From: Acidobacteriaceae bacterium
Lineage (GTDB): Bacteria; Acidobacteriota; Terriglobia; Terriglobales; Acidobacteriaceae
DNA: 5,745 bases
NCBI GenBank assembly: GCA_003164255.1
Contig: PLST01000511.1
Span: forward strand, 1,804-7,548
Reading direction: 5' to 3'
Every line of letters starts with the position of its first letter. The stretch's first letter is position 1. Shown in pieces: positions 1 to 5,745 of this stretch. Both the position numbers and the translations under genes were made by a program. The notes beneath the pieces are model-generated. The model searched no databases, was not told the DNA's origin, and saw only the letters and a program-made list of their open reading frames with translations.

Positions 1-24
1 AGCGATTTTTGCTCGCTGGGGTGG

Positions 25-711
25 CTAATCCCTGCTGTTGACTGCCTCATCCCGCGTAACCCACCCGTCGCGCAGCTCCACAATGCGTTTCCCGTAACTC
101 GCATTTTCTTCAGAGTGCGTTACCTGCACAATCGTTGTGCCCGTCTTGTTCAACTGGCAGAAGAGCTCCATGATCTCGCGCGCCTGCGTGGAGTGCAGAT
201 TGCCCGTCGGCTCGTCTGCAAGCAGCAGCGTGGGCGCATGCACCACGGCGCGCGCAATGCCCACAAGTTGCTGCTGGCCGCCCGACAACTGCGACGGAAA
301 CAGGTCCTTCTTCGCCACAATCTGAAAGCGATCCAGAATGTCGGCCACCATCCCTTGTCGCTCCTTCGCGGGCAGATTCTTGTACGAGAGCGGCAAGTCG
401 ATATTCTCTGCCACCGTCAGGTCATCCAGCAGGTGATAGCTCTGGAACACCATCCCGATCCGTTGCCGCGCCAAGTCGGCGCGCTGCTTGCGATTCAGTT
501 TGTGCGCCGGCGTCTCGCCGAACCAGTACTCGCCCAACCAGCCGTCGTCCAGCAGTGCCAGCACGTTCAAGAGCGATGACTTCCCCGCTCCCGAAGGCCC
601 CATCACCGTCACAAACTCGCCTTCGCCGATCGTCAGTCCCACGCGCCGCAGCACCCACGTCTCCGTGTGCCCGGCCTTGTAACTGCGTTCCACATTTTTA
701 AGCTCGATCAT
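25..711 (-). CDS. ABC transporter ATP-binding protein, MacB/LolD-like
   Basis: Cytoplasmic ATPase of 228 residues, the usual length of LolD/FtsE-type stand-alone subunits, that should dimerise and power the adjacent permeases. Motifs in order are Walker A GPSGAGKS (38-45), Q-loop Gln90 in GMVFQSYHLL, signature LSGGQQQ (142-148), Walker B LLLADEP (162-168, catalytic Glu167), D-loop GNLHS (170-174) and H-loop His199 in QVTHS. All catalytic residues are present, so it should hydrolyse ATP. Two positions differ from the common consensus: His173 replaces the D-loop aspartate, and Leu149 follows the signature where Arg is usual. The start MIELKNVERSY fits the family and leaves no room for a longer N-terminus. 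The gene begins 37 bases after the second permease and is last of the three visible genes. MacB itself is fused to its permease; here the ATPase is separate, as in LolCDE. The substrate cannot be assigned. Confidence 0.96.
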   Translation of the reverse strand: MIELKNVERSYKAGHTETWVLRRVGLTIGEGEFVTVMGPSGAGKSSLLNVLALLDDGWLGEYWFGETPAHKLNRKQRADLARQRIGMVFQSYHLLDDLTVAENIDLPLSYKNLPAKERQGMVADILDRFQIVAKKDLFPSQLSGGQQQLVGIARAVVHAPTLLLADEPTGNLHSTQAREIMELFCQLNKTGTTIVQVTHSEENASYGKRIVELRDGWVTRDEAVNSRD

Positions 712-724
712 TGCTTTCCCACGA

Positions 725-729
725 CTCCC
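725..729 (-). promoter_or_regulatory. Possible weak ribosome binding site of the ATPase gene
   Basis: Minus-strand GGGAG lies 13 bases before the ATPase ATG (711-709), further than ideal. A second purine run, GGGAAAG, ends 2 bases before the ATG at 720-714. Neither is a strong Shine-Dalgarno match, in contrast to the site before the second permease. This may mean lower translation of the ATPase or partial reliance on ribosomes finishing the permease 37 bases upstream; that reading is inference. Confidence 0.35.
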
Positions 730-748
730 ATCTCAAAACCAAAATTAA

Positions 749-3271
749 CTACTCAGTCCGTAGCGCCTGCATCGGCTCGATTGAAGCCGCGCGCCGCGCC
801 GGAAGCACCGCTGCAAACAGCACCATCACCGCGGTAAAAAGGAACGCTCCCGCCAGCACCACCGGATCAAAGGTCGACACCCCGTAAAGCTCGCTCTGAA
901 ACAATCGCGCCACGGCAACAACCGAAGGCAGCGCCACGGCCGTTGCAATCGCTGCAATCAGCGCCATCTCGCGCATCACCAGCGTCACTACGCTCCAGCG
1001 CCCCGCGCCCAGCGCCAGCCGCACGCCAATCTCGCGCGTGCGCTGCTCGGTCGAGTAGGCAAGCACGCCATACAACCCCACCCCTGCAAGAATCATCGCC
1101 AGCACTGAGAAACCGATTGCCAGAAATGCCAGCGCGCGGTTGTCTGAAGCGCTGATGTCTATCTCGGCCTGCATGGTACGCAGCCCATCCACCACAAGAG
1201 TCGGGTCGAGCTGATGCACGGCCTGCCGGATAGCGGACTCAATCGTGTCCGGCGCCTCCGCCGTCCGCGCGTAGATCTGCACACCGGTTGGATGCTTCTC
1301 CTGCAGATACGGCCGGTAAACAGCCGGCCCGATATCGGTCTTCAGATCCTCGTGCTTGATGTCGCCCACCACGCCCACAATCGTCGTGTCGAACTTCACG
1401 TTGCTGCCCCCGCCCTCGGCCAGCAAGTGCCCAAGTGCATTCTGCGGCGTGCCGAAGAATCGTTTGGCCAGCGCCGCGTTCACCACCGCAACCTTCGGCG
1501 ATCCCGCCGTGTCCGCTTCCGTCAACTCCCTGCCTGCCAGCAGCGGCTGGTGCAATGTTGAAAAGTAGCCGGCCGTCACCCACGGCACTTCAAAATCCAT
1601 CTTCTCGTCTTCGCTCGCAATGTGTCCCTGCACCGTGAAGTTTGAGCCGTTGTCGTCACCGGCCAGCTCCGGATCCGTGGTCGCGGCCGCAATCGTCACG
1701 CCGGGAATCGCGCGCACCCTTTCCACCACGCTGGTCACAATCTGCGCCGTACGGTCATCGCCATAACCCGAGTTCGTCGGATCCAGAGAGAACGTCGTCA
1801 AGTTGGCCGTCTCAAATCCCAACGGCTGATTGCGCAGGTTGTCAAGCGAGCGCACAAACATTCCCGCGCTGCCCAGAAGGAGAACACTGAGCGCAATCTG
1901 CGCACCCACCGCCAGTTTGCGGAACCGCTGCGAACCCTTGGGTGCCGTGCCCGCATTCTGCCGCAACGCCTGCGCAAGATCAGGGAACATGAAGTGAAGC
2001 GCCGGCGCAATGCTGAACAACAGCGTTGTCAAAAGCGAAATCCCCAGCGTGAACAACAGCACCCGCATATCGATCGCCGCGGAATAGTGTTCTTTTCCCG
2101 GATCGGCGCTCGTCATCAGCCGCACCAGCATCCCGGCCACCGCCGGAGCAACCGCCAATCCCGCGGCGCAACCCGCTGCCCCCAGCACGCCCCCCTCAAC
2201 CAGCAACTGCGCAACAATCCGCCAGCGCCTTGCGCCCAGCGCATAGCGCATCGACATCTCTCGCGAGCGCCCCGCCGCACGAAGCAACAGCAGCGTCGCC
2301 ACGTTGATGGCGCACATCGCCACCAGCAGCCCCGCCATGCTCATCAGGATGATCAGCGGCGTTTTCAAATCCCCACGCTCGGGAGTGAACCCGGTCGAGT
2401 CGTCCAGCACCTGCAACTTCGACGTATCCAGAAATCCCTTCGCAAACCGTTCGCTGTGGTTCTTGTAAAGCGTTAGTTCGTTTGCGCGCAGCGAATGCCA
2501 CAGCGGCGCCAGGCTCGCTTCCGCCCGCTGATAGCTCACGCCCGGCTTCAGCCGCGCCACCAGCGTCAACCACACCGACTGATGGTTGTTCAGGTCGTCG
2601 CGTTGCACCACCCACGGCATCGCCATTTCAACCATGCTGACGGGAATGAACACTCCGGGCCTATATCCGCCGATCGCCGACTGAAAATTCTCCGGCGCCA
2701 CTCCAAGAATTGTGAAGGGATGTCCGTTGATCAGTACCGTCTGCCCGGCAACGTCGGGCGATGAAGCAAAGCGCGCCTTCCAGTAGCTGTAACTCAGCAC
2801 CACTACCGGGTTCGCATTCTTCGCCGTATCGTCCTGCGGCGTGATCAGCCGTCCCAGTGCGGGCCTCAGCCCCAGCAGCTGAAAGTAATTCCCGCTCACG
2901 ATCTCCGCGTCTTTCTCCTCGGCCTGGGTGTGCCAGCTCACGCCCACGCTCGCGCGGTCCGCCGCAAGTATCCCCGCAAACACCTGGTTCTGGTCGCGCA
3001 GGTCCTTGTACATCGGATACGAGAAGTAGTTCGTGATGTCGCCGCCAAAGCTCGAGCCCGAACCTGAAAACGATCCGGTCCACTGAAAGCGTACCAGCTC
3101 CTTCGGCCGCTCCACGGGCAGCATACGCAGCAGCACCTGGTCGAACAGCGTAAACACCGCCGCATTGGCGCCGATGCCCAACGCCAACGTCAAAATCACG
3201 GTCAACGTGAAGGCTGGCGACTTGCGCAGTTGCCGCAGCGCGTAGCGAACATCTTGAAGCAGCGAATTCAT
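749..3271 (-). CDS. ABC transporter permease, duplicated MacB/FtsX type (ADOP-like), complete
   Basis: Complete 840-residue inner-membrane permease, paralogous to the gene upstream; substrate unknown. The start is well supported by GGAGG 9 bases upstream. The N-terminus (MNSLLQDVRYALRQLRKSPA, then a helix at about 20-45 containing LGIGANAAVFTL) is the classic opening of this family. A large extracytoplasmic domain covers about 50-304. FtsX domain 1 (about 305-428) has the coupling motif REMSMRYALGARRWR at 337-351. A cytoplasmic linker is followed by TM5 at about 452-475 and a second extracytoplasmic domain at about 476-712. FtsX domain 2 (about 713-835) has REIGVRLALGAGRWS at 746-760. The end is PARRAASIEPMQALRTE and TAG. 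Eight membrane helices are expected, with both termini cytoplasmic. One chain is thus equivalent to a MacB homodimer's two membrane units. Similarity to the upstream permease is clear in motifs (for example DTAGSP followed by VAVVN or VAIVN) but the two have diverged widely, so this is an old duplication. No frameshift is seen. Confidence 0.95.
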   Translation of the reverse strand: MNSLLQDVRYALRQLRKSPAFTLTVILTLALGIGANAAVFTLFDQVLLRMLPVERPKELVRFQWTGSFSGSGSSFGGDITNYFSYPMYKDLRDQNQVFAGILAADRASVGVSWHTQAEEKDAEIVSGNYFQLLGLRPALGRLITPQDDTAKNANPVVVLSYSYWKARFASSPDVAGQTVLINGHPFTILGVAPENFQSAIGGYRPGVFIPVSMVEMAMPWVVQRDDLNNHQSVWLTLVARLKPGVSYQRAEASLAPLWHSLRANELTLYKNHSERFAKGFLDTSKLQVLDDSTGFTPERGDLKTPLIILMSMAGLLVAMCAINVATLLLLRAAGRSREMSMRYALGARRWRIVAQLLVEGGVLGAAGCAAGLAVAPAVAGMLVRLMTSADPGKEHYSAAIDMRVLLFTLGISLLTTLLFSIAPALHFMFPDLAQALRQNAGTAPKGSQRFRKLAVGAQIALSVLLLGSAGMFVRSLDNLRNQPLGFETANLTTFSLDPTNSGYGDDRTAQIVTSVVERVRAIPGVTIAAATTDPELAGDDNGSNFTVQGHIASEDEKMDFEVPWVTAGYFSTLHQPLLAGRELTEADTAGSPKVAVVNAALAKRFFGTPQNALGHLLAEGGGSNVKFDTTIVGVVGDIKHEDLKTDIGPAVYRPYLQEKHPTGVQIYARTAEAPDTIESAIRQAVHQLDPTLVVDGLRTMQAEIDISASDNRALAFLAIGFSVLAMILAGVGLYGVLAYSTEQRTREIGVRLALGAGRWSVVTLVMREMALIAAIATAVALPSVVAVARLFQSELYGVSTFDPVVLAGAFLFTAVMVLFAAVLPARRAASIEPMQALRTE

Positions 3272-3280
3272 TCCTGGTAA

Positions 3281-3285
3281 CCTCC
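3281..3285 (-). promoter_or_regulatory. Shine-Dalgarno site of the second permease
   Basis: Read on the minus strand this is GGAGG, 9 bases before the ATG at 3271-3269. It lies in the 24-base gap after the TAA of the upstream permease. It supports the chosen start and separate translation of the second gene from a shared transcript. The gap is too short to hold a promoter or terminator of its own. Confidence 0.8.
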
Positions 3286-3295
3286 GGGAAAATCG

Positions 3296-5745
3296 TTATT
3301 CCGTGCGCAGCGCCTCCATCGGGTCAATCGACGCCGCCCGCCGCGCCGGAATAAATCCAGCCAAAGCCGCGCACAGTACCAGCATCAACGGCGCCCCTGT
3401 AATTGCCATCGGGTCGTAACTGTCCACACCGTAGAGCAGCACCTTCATCAGGTAGCCTGCATAGAGCGCGGCAGGAATGCCCAGCACCAGCCCGATCAGG
3501 ATCTGCATCATCGCCCCGCGCATCACCATCCTCACCACGCTCTGGCGCGTCGCGCCCAGCGCCATGCGAATGCCGATCTCGCTCGTCCGCTGCGCAACAA
3601 AATACGACATCACGCCGTACAGCCCCACCGAAGCCAGCACCAGCGCCAGCATGCCAAACAAACTCGTGAGCCGCGCAATCAGCCGCTCCTCGGTAAAGTT
3701 GCCCTCCACCTGTTCCTCAAACGGAAACAAGTGAAAAATCGTCAGGTTGGGATCGATCTCGGCCAGCGTGCGCCGCAAGAGCTGATCCACATTCTGCTGC
3801 GGCCCGTTGAACGCCACGATCATCGCGTCCATGTTCATTGACTCTGCCTCGGTCGAGCTCAGGAATGATTCCGTGTAGCCGAGGAACTGCTGCGTCAGCG
3901 GGCGCAGATACACAGCGTGTTGGACGTCGCGCGGCTGGTTCATTTTGAAATCTGCGAACACGCCCACAATTTCAAACGCGCTTGAATACTTCACATCGTC
4001 GATGCCGAAGTGCTGACCGATCGGATCCTTGTTCGAAAAAAACTTCTTCGCAAACGTCTGGTTCACAATCGCAACCTGTGGCGAGCCAGCCGTATCCTGG
4101 TCCGTGAATCCGCGCCCACGCACAATCGGCACGCCAATTGAATCCAGATAGTGGTTGCTCACCCGCACCCACGTCGAACCGCAATGATCGCCGGGCGTCG
4201 GAGCCGGATGCCCCTGCGGAATCACGCACTCGCCCCAGTTGTCGCCTTCCAGCGGGCTGTACATGGCAAGGCTGAAGCTCGTTACCCCCGGCAGGCTTTC
4301 AAAGCGGTCTTCCATCTGCCGGTAAAGCGCCGGCAACCGGTTCATCGTGTAGCCCGCGCCCACAGGGTCAATGTGCACCACGTAGCGGTTCGCGGTCTTG
4401 ACGCCAAAGTCCTGGTGTTCCAGTTGGGTCAGCGACTTGGTCACCAGGATGGCGGCCGTCAGCAGCACCACCGAAAGCGCCGCCTGAAAAACCACCAGCG
4501 ATTTTTGAGGCAACGACGAGCGATCTTTCGTTGAGCGGTTTGCGCCGCGCAGCGCTTCGGCTGGCTGCGCGTGCGACGAAAGCCACGCAGGCCCCGCGCC
4601 GAACAGCACGCCCGTCACCAGCGATACCAGGAAGGTGAATCCAAGCACCGCCTGTGAAGGCCTGGGATCGATGGTCAGGTGCGTTGCATACGGAAATGCC
4701 AGCGCCAAAATCGTGTGCGAACCCAGGTAAGCGACGCCCAATCCGGCAACGCCGCCAATCAGGCCGAGAATGACGCTCTCTGTCAACGTCTGCACCATCA
4801 CCCGTCGTCGCCCCGCGCCCAGGGCCATTCGCAACGCCACACCCGAGCGCTTCGTCGTCGCTCGTGCCAGCATCAGGTTGGCAATGTTCGCGCAGGCAAT
4901 CAACAGCACCACCGCGGATAGAATCAGCAACATCTTCAGGCTCTTGCCCGTCTGGATCTGCAACTGCTGAATGCCCCCGCCGCCGGCCGTAATCACCACG
5001 TGCATTCGCGGAATCACGGCCGCGCCGCCATGTGCGGTCAGGTCTGGCTGATTGGCCAGCCACTGTCGCAGCGTGCCGCTCACCTTTGCCTGCAGAGCGG
5101 CAATGTTCGTGCCCGCCCGTACCCTGCCTATCGGATATAGCCAGTGAGAAATAGGGTGATGGAGAATCGAGCTGGCTCCATGCACATATGGTTCCATCTC
5201 CACCGGTACCCACAGGTCCGGCGGAGTGTCGGTGACGCGATCACCGAAAAATCCCGCGGGCGCAATGCCCACCACGGTGAAAGGCTTGGCCTGAATGTAG
5301 ATCGTCGATCCCACAATCGACCGGTCGGCTCCGAACATGTTTTGCCATGCCTGGTAGCTCAGCACAACGGTGGGAGCCGATGAAGGCGTATCGTCGCTGT
5401 CGGTAAACACGCGGCCCGCAAAAGAGCCCAGCCCCAGAGTTTCAAAGTAATTCCCTGTTACGAACTCGCTGTTGATCGGCTTGGCCTGTTCATTACCGCG
5501 GCGCACGCTCCAGCGCTGCCCGCCTGCCTGCACGGCCGCCAGCTTTTCAAACTCCGGCGTATTGGCCTTCAGATTCAGATAAAGATCGTAGGAGAAAATC
5601 GCGACGTCGCCGGTCGTCGACGAGTCGGCCGGAAACCCGCCCTCGACGCAGCAGTCATCCGTGTCTCCAATTCGATAAAGCTGCGCAGGATCCGCTACCG
5701 GCAGGGAGCGCATCAGGATTGCGTGCACCAGCGTGAAGATCGCAG
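3296..5745 (-). CDS. ABC transporter permease, duplicated MacB/FtsX type (ADOP-like), 5'-partial
   Basis: Membrane subunit of a type VII (MacB/FtsX-like) ABC transporter; substrate unknown. The window shows 815 residues, numbered here from the first complete codon (5743-5741). Reading begins inside the first membrane helix with AIFTLVHAILMRSLPVADP, which matches the end of TM1 in this family. The GTG at 5728 is therefore an internal valine, and about 37 N-terminal residues are missing by comparison with the next gene. Extracytoplasmic domain 1 spans about 15-269. FtsX domain 1 spans about 270-390, with three hydrophobic helices and the coupling motif ALRMALGAGRRR. TM5 is about 414-437, and extracytoplasmic domain 2 about 438-691. 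FtsX domain 2 is about 692-808, with coupling motif SEIGIRMALGATR. The protein ends PARRAASIDPMEALRTE and TAA. Oddities are a Cys-Cys pair at 31-32, Cys506 and Cys521, and Gly301 where the first coupling helix usually has Glu. The type is confident; the ADOP family name is from memory of the architecture. Confidence 0.93.
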   Translation of the reverse strand, partial: AIFTLVHAILMRSLPVADPAQLYRIGDTDDCCVEGGFPADSSTTGDVAIFSYDLYLNLKANTPEFEKLAAVQAGGQRWSVRRGNEQAKPINSEFVTGNYFETLGLGSFAGRVFTDSDDTPSSAPTVVLSYQAWQNMFGADRSIVGSTIYIQAKPFTVVGIAPAGFFGDRVTDTPPDLWVPVEMEPYVHGASSILHHPISHWLYPIGRVRAGTNIAALQAKVSGTLRQWLANQPDLTAHGGAAVIPRMHVVITAGGGGIQQLQIQTGKSLKMLLILSAVVLLIACANIANLMLARATTKRSGVALRMALGAGRRRVMVQTLTESVILGLIGGVAGLGVAYLGSHTILALAFPYATHLTIDPRPSQAVLGFTFLVSLVTGVLFGAGPAWLSSHAQPAEALRGANRSTKDRSSLPQKSLVVFQAALSVVLLTAAILVTKSLTQLEHQDFGVKTANRYVVHIDPVGAGYTMNRLPALYRQMEDRFESLPGVTSFSLAMYSPLEGDNWGECVIPQGHPAPTPGDHCGSTWVRVSNHYLDSIGVPIVRGRGFTDQDTAGSPQVAIVNQTFAKKFFSNKDPIGQHFGIDDVKYSSAFEIVGVFADFKMNQPRDVQHAVYLRPLTQQFLGYTESFLSSTEAESMNMDAMIVAFNGPQQNVDQLLRRTLAEIDPNLTIFHLFPFEEQVEGNFTEERLIARLTSLFGMLALVLASVGLYGVMSYFVAQRTSEIGIRMALGATRQSVVRMVMRGAMMQILIGLVLGIPAALYAGYLMKVLLYGVDSYDPMAITGAPLMLVLCAALAGFIPARRAASIDPMEALRTE

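Noticed and set aside
1..17. Inverted repeat AGCGA / TCGCT with a 7-base loop just downstream of the ATPase stop, as a possible operon terminator.
   Set aside because: The stem is only 5 bp. The T-run lies in the loop instead of after the stem, and any U-tract on the minus strand would be outside the window. It cannot be supported as a terminator from what is visible.
712..748. Possible internal promoter for the ATPase in the 37-base gap after permease 2.
   Set aside because: The AT-rich stretch (TTAATTTTGG on the minus strand) is too close to the ATG and has no paired -35/-10 hexamers at proper spacing. Cotranscription with the permeases is simpler.
752..810. Near-repeat between the 3' ends of the two permease genes (about 752-810 and 3299-3357).
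   Set aside because: It reflects the shared C-terminal family motif ARRAASI(D/E)PM(E/Q)ALRTE. The DNA differs at many wobble positions, so it is not a recent repeat or recombination site.
1311..1329. Perfect 6-bp inverted repeat GGCCGG / CCGGCC with a 7-base loop, and a similar one (TGCCGG / CCGGCA) at 4317-4335.
   Set aside because: Both lie inside conserved permease coding sequence (the first encodes the GPAVYRPY motif). Short GC stems of this kind are expected by chance at this base composition.
1994..2476. Plus-strand open frame of 160 codons opposite permease 2, and other plus-strand frames of 60-154 codons.
   Set aside because: They are antisense to clear, conserved genes and encode Arg/His/Pro/Gln-rich sequence without recognisable domains. 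That is typical of reverse-strand shadows in G+C-rich DNA.
4368..5213. Minus-strand 281-codon open frame overlapping permease 1 in another frame.
   Set aside because: The permease frame there carries FtsX helices and motifs continuously. The alternative frame gives Gly/Ala/Arg-rich sequence with no family resemblance and no sign that permease 1 is frameshifted.

Overview
The window carries one minus-strand gene cluster, read from position 5745 down to 25: a large ABC permease (its 5' end lies beyond the window), a second large ABC permease, and an ABC ATPase. The gaps between the genes are 24 and 37 bases, so this looks like a single operon. About 98% of the window is coding. There are no RNA genes, mobile elements, CRISPR arrays or other large repeats.

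Both permeases are about 800-residue proteins made of two MacB/FtsX-type halves. Each half has a transmembrane helix, a large extracytoplasmic domain, and a three-helix FtsX domain. This is the architecture known as the acidobacterial duplicated permease (ADOP) family. Together with a moderately high G+C content, it suggests a soil-type Acidobacteriota genome, for example Acidobacteriaceae. That assignment is inferred from protein style only, because the window holds no taxonomic marker gene.

Region by region: 5745-3296 is permease 1, lacking roughly 35-40 N-terminal residues. 3295-3272 is a short spacer with a good Shine-Dalgarno sequence. 3271-749 is permease 2, complete. 748-712 is a spacer with a weak ribosome site. 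711-25 is the ATPase, complete. 24-1 is downstream sequence without an assignable feature.

The three products can be read as a type VII (MacB/LolCDE/FtsX-like, mechanotransmission) ABC system. The cytoplasmic ATPase would dimerise under the coupling helices of one or both permeases and drive movements of their extracytoplasmic domains. No membrane-fusion (MacA-like) gene is visible, and the substrate cannot be told from sequence. The region is a fairly ordinary transporter operon. The points worth a second look are the presence of a dedicated ATPase beside permeases of a family described as orphan, the use of two diverged duplicated permeases with one ATPase, a histidine in the ATPase D-loop, and paired extracytoplasmic cysteines in permease 1.
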